From: Nocardia nova SH22a
GTDB lineage: Bacteria; Actinomycetota; Actinomycetes; Mycobacteriales; Mycobacteriaceae
Reading direction: 5' to 3'
Assembly (NCBI RefSeq): GCF_000523235.1
Contig: NZ_CP006850.1
Location: 5,270,001 to 5,334,000 of the forward strand
DNA length: 64,000 nucleotides
A program made the translations under genes and the position numbers. Each line of letters starts with the position of its first letter. Position 1 is the first letter of the stretch. Of the stretch, positions 7,360-16,295 are shown piece by piece. The notes under the pieces are model-generated. The model did not search any database. It saw only the letters and a list, made by a program, of their open reading frames with translations, and was not told where the DNA came from.

Positions 7360-8676
7360 GTGTCTCTGGTTGCTCGAGGGTTGGGGTGGTTCGGACTCTA
7401 TCTGGCGGTGGCGCTGGTTCCGCTGGTGTTCGCGGTGATCGGGGTGACGGCGCCGGGGCGCGGGTTCTGGACGGAGTTCTCGGTGGCGCTGGGATTCATC
7501 GGGATGTCCATGCTGGGTATGCAATTCGCGCTCGTGGCGCGGTTCCAGGCGGTGGCGGCGCCGTTCGGCGAGGACGCACTGGTGCAGTTCCATCGCCAGA
7601 TATCCTATGTCGCACTGGTTTTCATCCTCGCGCATCCGATTCTGCTGCAGGTCGCGGGCACCGACATCGTCGGACTGCTGAATCTGGCGCAGGCGCCGCC
7701 GCGGGCGCGGTTCGCGGTCGCGTCAACGGTGTTGCTGCTGATCGTGGTGGTGACGTCGGTGTGGCGGCGGCGATTGCGGATCGGCTACGAGGTCTGGCAG
7801 ATCGTGCACGGTGTGCTGTCGGTTCTCGTCGTGGCCTTCGCGCTGGCTCACATGCTGCTGGTGGGCTACTACCTGGACCAGGTCTGGAAGAAGTGGTTGT
7901 GGGTGGTGATGACCGCGGCGCTGGTCGTGCTGCTGGTGTGGGTGCGGGTGGTGAAACCGGTGCTGCGGTTGCGGCGGCCGTGGCGGGTCGCGGCCGTCAC
8001 CGCCGAACGCGGCGACGCGCACACACTGAGTCTGGAACCTGTCGGGCACAACGGATTCCGGTTCGCGCCCGGACAGTTCGGGTGGCTGGTCGTGGATCGG
8101 TCGCCGTTCTCGATCACTTCGCATCCGTTCTCGTTCTCCTCCAGCGCCGAACGGACCGGCTCGATCGACATGACCATCCGGGCGCTCGGTGATTTCACCG
8201 CCACCGTCGGCGATATCCGTCCCGGCACCCGAGCCTGGCTCGACGGCCCGCACGGCGTGTTCAGCCCCGACCGCAACGAGGGGCCGGGATTCGTGCTCAT
8301 CGCGGGCGGGGTCGGGATCACCCCGATGGTCAGCATCCTGCGCACCATGGCCGACCGGGAGGACCGCCGTCCCGTGACGCTGTTCTACGCCTGCCGCTCG
8401 CTGCCCGACGCCACCTTCGCCGAGGAATTGTCGATTCTCGAGGGCCATCTCGACCTGACGATCGTGTACATCCTCGAGCGGCCCGGCCCCGACTGGACCG
8501 GCGAACGCGGATTCATCGACCGCGACGTGCTGTCACGCCATCTCCCCCGCCGCCACGAACGACTCCAGTACTTCATCTGCGGTCCGGCGCCGATGGTCAC
8601 CGCCGTCGAGGACGCGCTGGCCGCGCACGCCATCCCGGCCGATCGGGTGCACACCGAGCGTTTCAACTTCGTCTGA
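7360..8676 (+). CDS. Ferric-reductase-like transmembrane flavocytochrome
   Basis: 438 residues. Six N-terminal membrane helices (about 1-205) carry two His pairs, each 14 residues apart: FHRQ to LAHP and IVHG to LAHM. This is the bis-heme arrangement of the ferric reductase/NOX superfamily. An FAD-binding beta-barrel follows (FAPGQFGWL, HPFSFSS), then an NAD(P) domain (IAGGVGITPMVSIL, YACRS, FICGPAPMV). The C-terminus TERFNFV is typical of this reductase family. It would pass electrons from NAD(P)H across the membrane; the acceptor is unknown. The GTG at 7360 has an AGGAGG site. The 29-residue gene at 8686 follows 9 nt downstream. Confidence 0.9.
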   Translation: MSLVARGLGWFGLYLAVALVPLVFAVIGVTAPGRGFWTEFSVALGFIGMSMLGMQFALVARFQAVAAPFGEDALVQFHRQISYVALVFILAHPILLQVAGTDIVGLLNLAQAPPRARFAVASTVLLLIVVVTSVWRRRLRIGYEVWQIVHGVLSVLVVAFALAHMLLVGYYLDQVWKKWLWVVMTAALVVLLVWVRVVKPVLRLRRPWRVAAVTAERGDAHTLSLEPVGHNGFRFAPGQFGWLVVDRSPFSITSHPFSFSSSAERTGSIDMTIRALGDFTATVGDIRPGTRAWLDGPHGVFSPDRNEGPGFVLIAGGVGITPMVSILRTMADREDRRPVTLFYACRSLPDATFAEELSILEGHLDLTIVYILERPGPDWTGERGFIDRDVLSRHLPRRHERLQYFICGPAPMVTAVEDALAAHAIPADRVHTERFNFV

Positions 8677-8685
8677 GAGGTTACG

Positions 8686-8775
8686 ATGCGCCACACCTAC
8701 ACCACCCGCGCGGTCGTCGCGATCACCCTGATCCTGCTCGCGGCTTCGGTCTGGTTCGCCTTCGCCACCAATTGA
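8686..8775 (+). CDS. 29-residue single-pass membrane microprotein
   Basis: This short frame starts at ATG 8686 with GAGAGG about 5 nt upstream and ends at TGA 8773-8775. The peptide begins MRHTYTTRAVVAI and continues as one hydrophobic helix (TLILLAASVWFAFA) ending TN. It lies 9 nt after the flavocytochrome stop, and its codons have mostly G/C third positions. It is likely cotranscribed and could be a small subunit of the reductase; that role is inferred. Confidence 0.6.
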   Translation: MRHTYTTRAVVAITLILLAASVWFAFATN

Positions 8776-8776
8776 G

Positions 8777-11515
8777 TCACGCCGGGGGCCGTGCCGTCTG
8801 CACGAGTTCCTGTCCGTGGCGGGTGACCAGCGTTCCCCGGCCGGGTGGCAACGGCCGTGCGCGGACGCCGATCGGCTCACCGTCGTCCGGGCCGCCGCTC
8901 ATGACCAGAGCGCCCGCGCCGAGATCGCGTAGCCGCCGTAGCAACGGATCGTCCAACGCACCGATGCCACACGAGACGATCAGATGCAGGCCGATGTCGC
9001 GGGCGAATCGCAGATACTCCACCAGATCTCGCATGGCATCGCCCGGCGGCAGGAATCCGTAGTCGTCGATGACGACGAAGATCTCCGGTCCGGACCACCA
9101 GGACCGGTCCCGTAGTTGCGAGGGTGTCACACCGGGCCCGGGTAACCGCTTGCCCAGATACGCGATCAGGTCGTCCCACAGGGGACCGGACGTGCTCAGG
9201 TCCGCAGCACTCAGGGCGATGTACTCCTGGGGTATGTGCGCCTGGGTGCCTGTCCGGCGCTGGTCGATGAGGATCAGCCGCGCCTGGTCCGTGGTATTCG
9301 CGGCGCAGATCGTGGCGATCAGCGAACGCAGCGCGGAGGTCTTGCCGCATCCGGGTTCGCCGACGACGATCAGATGCGGATCGGCCGCGAAGTCGAAAGA
9401 CACCGGCGCAAGCTCGGATTCACCGATGCCGATCGGAAACCGCAGACACGCACGGTCGTCGGCATACCGAATCCCGTTCTGCCGCAACAGTTCCGCATGA
9501 TCCACCGAACCGGGGAGCAGCCGGACGCCCGGCGCCCGCCATCCCTGCGCCCCGGCTCGGACCTTCGCCACCAGCGCGGCCACGGCCGCCTCCGGCTGGT
9601 CGTTGTCGCCGCGGCCGTCGATCCGGGGCAGCGCCACGCGGACCCGGCCACCGGCCGTGACCGTGCCGCTGCCGGGCAGTCCCGCCGGAACCGTGGCGGC
9701 GGCCTGGGAGTCGAAGGCGGAATCGTCCGGATCGTGCAGGCGCAGTTCGATTCCGGCGCCGAATCGCTCCCGCAACGCCCGCGGCGCCTGGAACCATCCG
9801 GCCATCGCGACGACCAGGTGCACGCCGTAGGACGGCCCCTGGCTCGCGAGATCGGTGATCGAGCGCTCGAGGCCGGGGAACCGATCGAGTAGGGCTCGCA
9901 GATCGTCGATCACCACGATCACGTCTCCGAAGGGGTCGTCGCCGACCGCCGAATCGCCGGCGGAATCCGCTCGCATGCGGCGGAACCGCGCCATCGACTC
10001 GATGCTCGCCGCGGAAAACCGGCTCGCCCGGCACCGGACCAGCGCGGTCGCCTCGGCGACGATGCGTCGCGCCAGTTCCTCGTCGTCCGGCCCGGCCATC
10101 GCGCCGACATGCGGCAAATCCGCGAGGCAGCGCAGGTCACCGCGGAGATCGAGACAGTAGAACTGCACCTGCCGCGCGTCGTGGGTCAGCGACAGGGCCG
10201 CGATCAGGGTTCGGAGCGCCGTCGACTTGCCGGAGCCCGCGGCGCCGACCACCGCGGTATTGCCCCCTTCGCCCACGACGGTGTTGCCGCGCACGCCGGT
10301 CGGATCGAGCACGAGCAGATCCCGGCGCTGGAGGCGGGGGCGGTCGACGAAACCGAGGACGGCCAGTGGTGCGTCACCGGGCTGGGGCGACACGTAGCCG
10401 AGCAACTGGTCGAGGGTCGGCGGTGCGGCCAGGGGCGGCAACCAGATCCCGTGCGCCGCTGGGCCGTCCCGAAGAATTTGGGGCACAAGGACTTCGATCA
10501 GCGGCCGATACTTCCCCCCGTAGGACGGTCCCACGTCGAAGGGAGAGGGGTGAACCTCGGCGGAGTACGCCACGGCGAATCGGGTCGGGCCGGTGTCATC
10601 GTGGGCACGAATGTGCGCGTATCCCGGGGAGGGGGTCGGCAGGTATGTCTCGTCGACGCCGAGCAGTTCGCGCGAATCGGCGCCGGAGACCGCGCCGACC
10701 ACGATCCGATGCGTCATGTGGCCGTTGATCTCCCGCATCTCACGCACCCGCAGATCCTGCGCCGCGAGTACCAGCGCGAATCCGTGACTGCGCCCGAGAC
10801 TCAGACCGGCCAGCAGGACCTCGGCCAGCCGCGGCCGTCGCGCCAGCAGTTCATCGCATCGATCGATGACGACCAGCAATGGCGGCAGTGCGTCCAGATC
10901 GGCGCCCGCGGCGCGGGCTCGCTCGTAATCGTGAATGTTGTAGAACCCCGTGGCCGCCAGTAGTTCCCGGCGCCGTTCGATTTCACCGCCCAGCGTCTCG
11001 GCGAACCGGTCGGCGAGCGAAAGATCCTGCACCACACCGGAAATCACTCCGGCGACATGCGGCAATCCCGCCAGCGGATCGAAGGTGCCCTCACCGAAGA
11101 AATCGACCAGCAGGACGTTCACGTCCTGCGGCGAATACCGCAGGGCCGCACCGAGAACGACGGTCCGCAGCAGCTCGGATTTGCCGTAGCCGCTCGCACC
11201 GATCACCGACACGGCCGCGCGGCGTTCGGGCTCCTGCGGGAAATCCAGTTCGACCGTGCCGTCGTCCGCGGTGCATCCTATCGGGATGCGCAGGGCGTGG
11301 CGGCGGGGTTGCCGCAACTGCCGGAGGTCGATGTGGCCGGGATCGGCGAGACCGTACAACTGCGCGAGATGGGCGGAGATGTACGGCGCGTTCCAGGGAC
11401 CATCGGGTATCGGAAGTGGTTGCGGTGCAAACTGATACGGCGTAGACGAGAAATCCGCCGGCGGGGTCCACGAATACGCGCCCGTCTCGTTCCGCTCCGG
11501 GAAGTCTGATGTCAC
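8777..11515 (-). CDS. Orphan EccC-like FtsK/SpoIIIE ATPase with three ATPase domains and no membrane anchor
   Basis: 912 residues. Three FtsK/SpoIIIE modules have P-loops GASGYGKS (106-113), GAAGSGKS (424-431) and GEPGCGKT (719-726). The first module matches EccC domain 1 over LLRTVVLGAALRYSP, VDFFGEGTF, AGLPHV, DYERARAAGA and LSLGRSHGF. EccC proteins power type VII (ESX) secretion. Here the two N-terminal membrane helices of EccC/EccCa are missing, and no EsxA/B, EccB, EccD, EccE, MycP or PE/PPE gene lies nearby. Walker B of domain 1 reads VVIDRC, with Arg where the catalytic Glu normally follows Asp. The GTG at 11515 has GGAGGGG. The gene is complete, so this is a stand-alone protein of unknown partner. 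Confidence 0.85.
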   Translation of the reverse strand: MTSDFPERNETGAYSWTPPADFSSTPYQFAPQPLPIPDGPWNAPYISAHLAQLYGLADPGHIDLRQLRQPRRHALRIPIGCTADDGTVELDFPQEPERRAAVSVIGASGYGKSELLRTVVLGAALRYSPQDVNVLLVDFFGEGTFDPLAGLPHVAGVISGVVQDLSLADRFAETLGGEIERRRELLAATGFYNIHDYERARAAGADLDALPPLLVVIDRCDELLARRPRLAEVLLAGLSLGRSHGFALVLAAQDLRVREMREINGHMTHRIVVGAVSGADSRELLGVDETYLPTPSPGYAHIRAHDDTGPTRFAVAYSAEVHPSPFDVGPSYGGKYRPLIEVLVPQILRDGPAAHGIWLPPLAAPPTLDQLLGYVSPQPGDAPLAVLGFVDRPRLQRRDLLVLDPTGVRGNTVVGEGGNTAVVGAAGSGKSTALRTLIAALSLTHDARQVQFYCLDLRGDLRCLADLPHVGAMAGPDDEELARRIVAEATALVRCRASRFSAASIESMARFRRMRADSAGDSAVGDDPFGDVIVVIDDLRALLDRFPGLERSITDLASQGPSYGVHLVVAMAGWFQAPRALRERFGAGIELRLHDPDDSAFDSQAAATVPAGLPGSGTVTAGGRVRVALPRIDGRGDNDQPEAAVAALVAKVRAGAQGWRAPGVRLLPGSVDHAELLRQNGIRYADDRACLRFPIGIGESELAPVSFDFAADPHLIVVGEPGCGKTSALRSLIATICAANTTDQARLILIDQRRTGTQAHIPQEYIALSAADLSTSGPLWDDLIAYLGKRLPGPGVTPSQLRDRSWWSGPEIFVVIDDYGFLPPGDAMRDLVEYLRFARDIGLHLIVSCGIGALDDPLLRRLRDLGAGALVMSGGPDDGEPIGVRARPLPPGRGTLVTRHGQELVQTARPPA

Positions 11516-11598
11516 GGGCCCCTCCGAACTCGATCACCGTTGTCTGCGCCCGCGATCGTATCCGTCGCGCTCCGGAAAGCCCTGTGCGCCGGCCGCGA

Positions 11599-12423
11599 TC
11601 ACCCCAGCCAGGGAAAGGGCAGGCGCATAATCGCGGCGGCGTGCTCGGCCACCTCGTCGCCGTGGGCAGGGACGCCTCCGGCGCGCAGGCCGAGTGTCAG
11701 GTGCAGGTGCAGTGATTGCAGGGTGGCGAAGGTGTTGGCGGCCCACGGCGGGCAGGGGCCGGGTCCGGCACCGGCGAAGGCGTCGTCGACCACGTCGAAC
11801 CAGCCGAGGGCCTGATCGCGGGTGAGGCCGGGGGTGTGCAGGACGGCGGTGACGGCGCGGGCGAGGCGTGCGTCCTCGAGTTGGCTGTAGCGGTAGTCGG
11901 TGTCCTTGGCGGTCATGCGGTGCGCGCACAGTTCCAGGATGTCGGGGGCATGGCGGGGCACGGCGCGGGCGAAGGCGGCCGCGGCGTCGGCGCCGTGGGC
12001 CACGGCGTGCAACCAGCCCAGCGTCTCGTCGTAGCCGCGTACCTCGCGTTCGGTGCGGTACCAGTTCTCGAACGTCTCGTACCAGCGTTCGACGGTGCCG
12101 CGCGGCAGTTCGGCGCCGCGCCCTAGCACGACGCCGAACACCAGTGCGGCGAAGGTCCGCGCCTGCACCTGCGGATGTCCGGCGAGGCGGTCGGCCATGA
12201 CATCACCGAGGTGTTCCAGTTCGGAATCCAGCACGCCGCGGCGGCCCCACACCGAGACGGCGGTGTAGCCGAAGCCGTCGCGCACCTGCGGATCCGGCGC
12301 GGCCAGCATCTCCACGAGCACGTCCACCAGCTGCGCCGGATCGGCTCCGGCGGGGACGGCCCAGTCGTCGGCCGCCACCGCCTGCCAGTCGATTCCGCCG
12401 ATGACCGTGTCCCCGTTGCCCAT
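11599..12423 (-). CDS. DUF2785 domain protein
   Basis: 274 residues, helical throughout. The order VDVLVEMLAAPDPQVRDGFGYTAV, SELEHLGDVMADRLAG, R-FAALVFGVVLGR, W-Y-E-E-D-RGYDETLGW-HAVAHGADAAAAF and ED-RLARAVTAVL-TPGL matches DUF2785. The function of the family is unknown to me; its HEAT-like helical pairs suggest protein-protein contacts. It lies 83 nt after the EccC-like gene on the same strand and ahead of the Old Yellow Enzyme gene reading the same way. Confidence 0.85.
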   Translation of the reverse strand: MGNGDTVIGGIDWQAVAADDWAVPAGADPAQLVDVLVEMLAAPDPQVRDGFGYTAVSVWGRRGVLDSELEHLGDVMADRLAGHPQVQARTFAALVFGVVLGRGAELPRGTVERWYETFENWYRTEREVRGYDETLGWLHAVAHGADAAAAFARAVPRHAPDILELCAHRMTAKDTDYRYSQLEDARLARAVTAVLHTPGLTRDQALGWFDVVDDAFAGAGPGPCPPWAANTFATLQSLHLHLTLGLRAGGVPAHGDEVAEHAAAIMRLPFPWLG

Positions 12424-12448
12424 TCGGCGATGATAGATGCCGGTCCGG

Positions 12449-13555
12449 TCAGCGGAACGGGATGATCTCCGAAAGCCGTTCGGCGCGAATCTTGTTCACC
12501 CACTCCGGATCGGCCAGCAGAGCACGGCCCACGGCGACGAGATCGAACTCGCCGCGCTCGAACTGTTCGCCCAGCACCCGGAAGCGTTGTGCCTGCGTCT
12601 CATCGATGCGATCACCGCGGAAGACGCTGTCCACTCCGACCGAGCCGACGGTGATCACCGGCCGTCCGGTGATCTTCTTGGTCCAGCCCGCCAGGCTCAG
12701 ATCCTCAGCATGGTCGGTGAAGTCGGGAATCCAGTGCCGCCGCAGCGAGGTGTGGAAGATGTCGACACCGGCGTCGGTGAGCGGGGCCAGCACTTGTTCG
12801 AGTTCGGCGGGGGTGTCGGCGATCCGGGCGCTGTAGTCGACGCCCTTCCACTGCGAGTACCGGTAGATGATCGGGAAGTCCGGTCCCACGGCCTCCCGCA
12901 CCGCCGCTACCACGCGGGCCGGGAACGCCACGCGGCGCGCCAGGGTCCCGCCGTATTCGTCGTCGCGGCGGTTGGTCGCGGTCCAGAAGAACTGGTCGAG
13001 CAGATAGCCGTGCGCGCCGTGCAGTTCGATGCCGTCGAAACCCAGCCGCTGCGCCAGTAACGCTGATTCGACGTAGGAGGCGATCAGCGCGTCCAGATCG
13101 GTGGTCGTCAGCGCCCGGCCCACCTGCTGTCCGGTGTGGTCCACTCCGGACGGGCTGACCGAGGCCACATCCGGTTCGAAGGCGGGGTCGGCACCCCGGT
13201 CCACGCCCGTGTGCCACAACTGCGGGACGATGGCGCCGCCTTCGGCATGAACCGCGTCGACCACCGCGCGCCATCCGGCCGCGCTGTCGTCGCCGTAGAT
13301 GCGCGGCACCGCGTCCAGCGGCCCCGCCGCCGGACCGCGCACATAGGTGCCCTCGGTGATGATCAGGCCCACTCCGCCCGCGGCATGTTCGCGGTAGTAC
13401 TCCACGTTCTCCGCGTTCGGCACCCCGCCCGGCGATTTCACCCGCGTCATCGGGGCCATCGCGAACCTGTTCCGCAGCCGTAGCGGTCCCGCACGGAATT
13501 CGGTGAACAATTCGTCGAGTCCGAGTGCGAGCTCACCGACCGATTCCTGTGACAT
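12449..13555 (-). CDS. Old Yellow Enzyme family NADH:flavin oxidoreductase
   Basis: 368 residues from ATG 13555, which has GGAAGGAAAT about 8 nt upstream; a TTG nine codons earlier is less likely. A TIM-barrel flavoprotein: RNRFAMAPMTR, GLIITEGTYV, VHAEGGAIVPQLWHTG, FDGIELHGAHGYLLDQF, RRDDEYGG, and phosphate-binding VGRALLADP-W. These fix FMN binding and the OYE family. It probably reduces alpha,beta-unsaturated carbonyls or nitro compounds using NAD(P)H. Three TTCGAA sequences upstream may control it. A nitroreductase gene lies at 15552. Confidence 0.93.
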   Translation of the reverse strand: MSQESVGELALGLDELFTEFRAGPLRLRNRFAMAPMTRVKSPGGVPNAENVEYYREHAAGGVGLIITEGTYVRGPAAGPLDAVPRIYGDDSAAGWRAVVDAVHAEGGAIVPQLWHTGVDRGADPAFEPDVASVSPSGVDHTGQQVGRALTTTDLDALIASYVESALLAQRLGFDGIELHGAHGYLLDQFFWTATNRRDDEYGGTLARRVAFPARVVAAVREAVGPDFPIIYRYSQWKGVDYSARIADTPAELEQVLAPLTDAGVDIFHTSLRRHWIPDFTDHAEDLSLAGWTKKITGRPVITVGSVGVDSVFRGDRIDETQAQRFRVLGEQFERGEFDLVAVGRALLADPEWVNKIRAERLSEIIPFR

Positions 13556-13588
13556 GGAGCATATTTCCTTCCGATTCGACAACGCAGC

Positions 13589-13617
13589 TTCGAAGGAGGG
13601 TTTCGAAAACCTTCGAA
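13589..13617. promoter_or_regulatory. Triple TTCGAA operator-like element upstream of the OYE gene
   Basis: TTCGAA occurs at 13589-13594, 13602-13607 and 13612-13617. The outer two form TTCGAAGG/CCTTCGAA, a perfect 8-bp inverted repeat, around a central TTTCGAAA. The element lies 34-62 nt before the OYE start, where a repressor would block transcription. No regulator gene is adjacent. Confidence 0.45.
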
Positions 13618-13975
13618 TTTCTTGGGCAACAGCACGCAGACCGCGCTCATTCCTCGCGGGGGGTTCGAGTCGTGGCCGGTCGACGCGGCGGCGCGGGTGG
13701 CGGTGTCTGCCTGGTCACTATTCGGATTCCGCGCGGCGGCCCGCAGACGCGCGATCGGATCGGCCGCCCGGACGAATCCCGTTGCCGGAATACGAGTTTC
13801 GGCGCGGCCGGTCGGCGAGTGCGAGAACACCGGATATGCGATGTGACCTGGGACCCACCCAGATCTGGGAGGTCTGCTGGCCCGGTGCCGAGGGCGGTTC
13901 TACCGTGAATTTCCGTCGGCGCACAGTGCGGTCGCCGAGATCATCCACGATTCCTCCCCGTGCCTGCCACTCGGA
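13618..13975. other. Non-coding stretch with nothing recognised
   Basis: About 360 bases between the OYE promoter and the membrane protein gene. Open frames here lack family resemblance and ribosome sites. No repeat, RNA gene or terminator hairpin was recognised. Confidence 0.4.
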
Positions 13976-15445
13976 GTGATGACCAACGGACCCGGAGTAA
14001 TGGCTTCCCCGAACCCCCGAACATCCAGCCCAACCGAGAACCCCGCTACCACCCCGGTCATCGGATCGCCGCGCACCTCGGCATCCGGTGAACTACGCCG
14101 AATCCTGCGACTACTGTGCTGTGCCGCATTCAGCGCGGGCACCGTCGTACTGCTGTTCCGACCGTGGCTCACGGTGTCCGGACCGGGCGGCACGATCCGG
14201 TCGGACGCCTTCGGCGCCCTCGGCACCGAAGGCGCTGTCCAGGACAGCTGGGCGGGGTCGGATCTCCGGATGGTCGAGATCGGCGGCGGCTGGGCGATCC
14301 TCGCCTGCGTGGCGGCCGTGGTGGTGGTCGTCGCGGCCGTGGGGTACCTGTGCACCCGGACCGCGATGTTCGCGCACGCCGCGACCGTGGCCGGTGTCGT
14401 GGTCGTGGTCTCCGTCCTCGGGGATGTGCTGTATCTCTGGGGCAAGGCCTACGAATTGCGCAATCTCGTCGAGGACGACGGACTGTCCGGCGTGGTCGGC
14501 AGCTTGCTCGGGAACACCGATACCGCCGATGCGGCGGCGAGCACTCATTTCGGGATCGCCGCCCTGCTGGCCGGTGTCGCCGCCCTGGGCGCGGCGGTGA
14601 GCGCGCTGCTGAACTACCAGCCCGCGGTCCCGGCTCGAACGTCCGCCGCACCGGTGCCCGCGTCGGCCACCCGGCGTGCGGGCACCACACCGGCACGTTC
14701 GAGCATCGACGTGTCCCGCCGGTCGGTATCCGACTCCGCGCGGGCGCGGCGAGAACGTGCGCTCACCCGGTCCGCCCTCACGGTCACTCAACCCGAAACC
14801 ACTGCCGCGCGCCCCGCCTCCGCTCAGCCCACGGCTGTTCGACCCGCCCCTGAGCTCGTGCCCACGGGTGCTCGGCCCGTTCTTGCCGACACTCAACCAG
14901 AATCCCATGCGGCCGCTCAGCTCGACCCGACCACCACTCGCCCCGCCCCTGCCAACGCACAGCTGGAGCCCACGGGCGCTCGACCCATCCTCACCAACGC
15001 TCGACCAGAATCGGCTGGCGCTCAGCCCGTTGCCGCTCATCTGGCACCTGACACCGCTCGCGGCACCGGCAGCCAGGTCGAGCCGACCACCACTCGGCCC
15101 GTCCCCGCCGACGCACAGCAGCAGCCCACCGGCGCTCAACTCGCCCATGCCTGGCTGGAACCCGACACCGCTCGCGGCACCGGTACCGAGGTCGAGCCGA
15201 TCACTGCTCAGTCCGTTCCTGCCGTTGCTCAGCTCGGGTCCTCGGGTGCGCAGCCCTCTGCGGTCACTCCCGAGTCCGACGCCGTGCCGACCGAGACCGA
15301 CGACGAGTCCGGGCCTGCCTACCGCGTTGTCGAGCCCGATCCTGCGGTCGCGGCGCGGGAACCGAGTTGGCGCATAGTGATTCCCGCGGCGGAGGCGTAC
15401 GGTCGGACGTCCGGAGTGCGGACGGTGACTCGCGCGCGCCGGTGA
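13976..15445 (+). CDS. Four-helix membrane protein with long repetitive Pro/Ala/Thr tail
   Basis: 489 residues. After a polar N-terminus, four hydrophobic helices occupy about residues 42-215 (CCAAFSAGTVVLLF, WAILACVAAVVVVVAAVGYL, AATVAGVVVVVSVLGDVLYL, GIAALLAGVAALGAAVSALL). The remaining 270 residues are low-complexity Pro, Ala, Thr, Arg and Gln with imperfect repeats: PTTTRP(A/V)PA(N/D)AQ occurs twice 52 codons apart, and PDTARGTG(S/T) twice 38 codons apart. The C-terminus SWRIVIPAAEAYG looks folded. No family is recognised. The GTG at 13976 is the longest start; ATG 13979 and a later ATG (MASPNP) are alternatives. Confidence 0.7.
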   Translation: MMTNGPGVMASPNPRTSSPTENPATTPVIGSPRTSASGELRRILRLLCCAAFSAGTVVLLFRPWLTVSGPGGTIRSDAFGALGTEGAVQDSWAGSDLRMVEIGGGWAILACVAAVVVVVAAVGYLCTRTAMFAHAATVAGVVVVVSVLGDVLYLWGKAYELRNLVEDDGLSGVVGSLLGNTDTADAAASTHFGIAALLAGVAALGAAVSALLNYQPAVPARTSAAPVPASATRRAGTTPARSSIDVSRRSVSDSARARRERALTRSALTVTQPETTAARPASAQPTAVRPAPELVPTGARPVLADTQPESHAAAQLDPTTTRPAPANAQLEPTGARPILTNARPESAGAQPVAAHLAPDTARGTGSQVEPTTTRPVPADAQQQPTGAQLAHAWLEPDTARGTGTEVEPITAQSVPAVAQLGSSGAQPSAVTPESDAVPTETDDESGPAYRVVEPDPAVAAREPSWRIVIPAAEAYGRTSGVRTVTRARR

Positions 15446-15551
15446 CATACGCTCGCGGTGCGGTGGTTGTGACGGGCGGGGCCGGTACGAAGTGGCGGAA
15501 CAAACTACGGTCGAGTCGGATTGCACCGAGTACCCCATCGGAAGGAAATCT

Positions 15552-16178
15552 GTGGTGACCGATCTGCTGCCGCTCACACCGGACGAGCTACTGACCACGA
15601 CTCGCGCCGTGCGGCGCCGGCTCGATCTCTCCCGGCCCGTGCCGCTGGAGGTGATCCGCGAGGCGCTCGAGGTCGCGCTGCAGGCGCCTTCGGGCGGTAA
15701 TCGCCAGAAATGGCATTGGATCGTACTGACCGATCCGGCGCTCAAGGCCCAGGTGGCGGACTATTACGGGCGTTCCTATCGGGCCTATCGCAAGGTCATC
15801 GGCGAACCCACCGATCCGGCCGGCCAACGCGTCGCCTCGAGTTCGGATCACCTGAGCCAGGTGATGGCGGAGGTCCCGGTGCTGGTGATCGGCGCGATCG
15901 ACACCGGCGGCGCCGACCTCGGCGGTAATCAGGCCGGGCTGTGGGGATCGCTGCTGCCCGCGGCCTGGAATCTGGCCCTGGCACTGCGCGCCCGCGGACT
16001 CGGAACCGCCTGGACCACACTGCATTTGCAGTACGAAAGCGAAGTCGCCGAGATCCTCGGCATCCCGGACACCGTGCGCCAAGGAGTACTGCTGCCGGTC
16101 GCCTACACCAAGGGCACCGACTTCCGCCCCGGCCCGCGCGCCGACCTCGACGCGGTCCTGCACGTCAACCACTGGTGA
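15552..16178 (+). CDS. Nitroreductase family protein
   Basis: 208 residues from GTG 15552 (or 15555), placed 6 nt after a strong GGAAGG; an upstream GTG at 15492 lacks such a site. Nitroreductase motifs: TTRAVRRRLDLSRPVP near the N-terminus, APSGGNRQKWHWIVLTD for FMN phosphate/ring contact, a LLPAAWNLALALRARGLGTAW helix and LLPVAYTKG. It is an FMN enzyme using NAD(P)H; the substrate is unknown. It is convergent with the acyl-CoA-dehydrogenase-like gene. Confidence 0.92.
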   Translation: MVTDLLPLTPDELLTTTRAVRRRLDLSRPVPLEVIREALEVALQAPSGGNRQKWHWIVLTDPALKAQVADYYGRSYRAYRKVIGEPTDPAGQRVASSSDHLSQVMAEVPVLVIGAIDTGGADLGGNQAGLWGSLLPAAWNLALALRARGLGTAWTTLHLQYESEVAEILGIPDTVRQGVLLPVAYTKGTDFRPGPRADLDAVLHVNHW

Positions 16179-16295
16179 GGCCGAGGCACACCCGGCACGC
16201 CTGACAGGAGTCCCGAAGACCGACCCGCTCGCTACACACGCCCGGAGCACCGCCACGGAACCACTTCCAGTACAAGCGTTTTCGGCAACCGGTGC

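Noticed and set aside
14111..15745. Minus-strand frame of 544 codons opposite the membrane protein gene
   Set aside because: A Gly/Arg/Ser-rich shadow of the repetitive coding region, without signal peptide, helices or ribosome site. The plus frame has four clear membrane helices.
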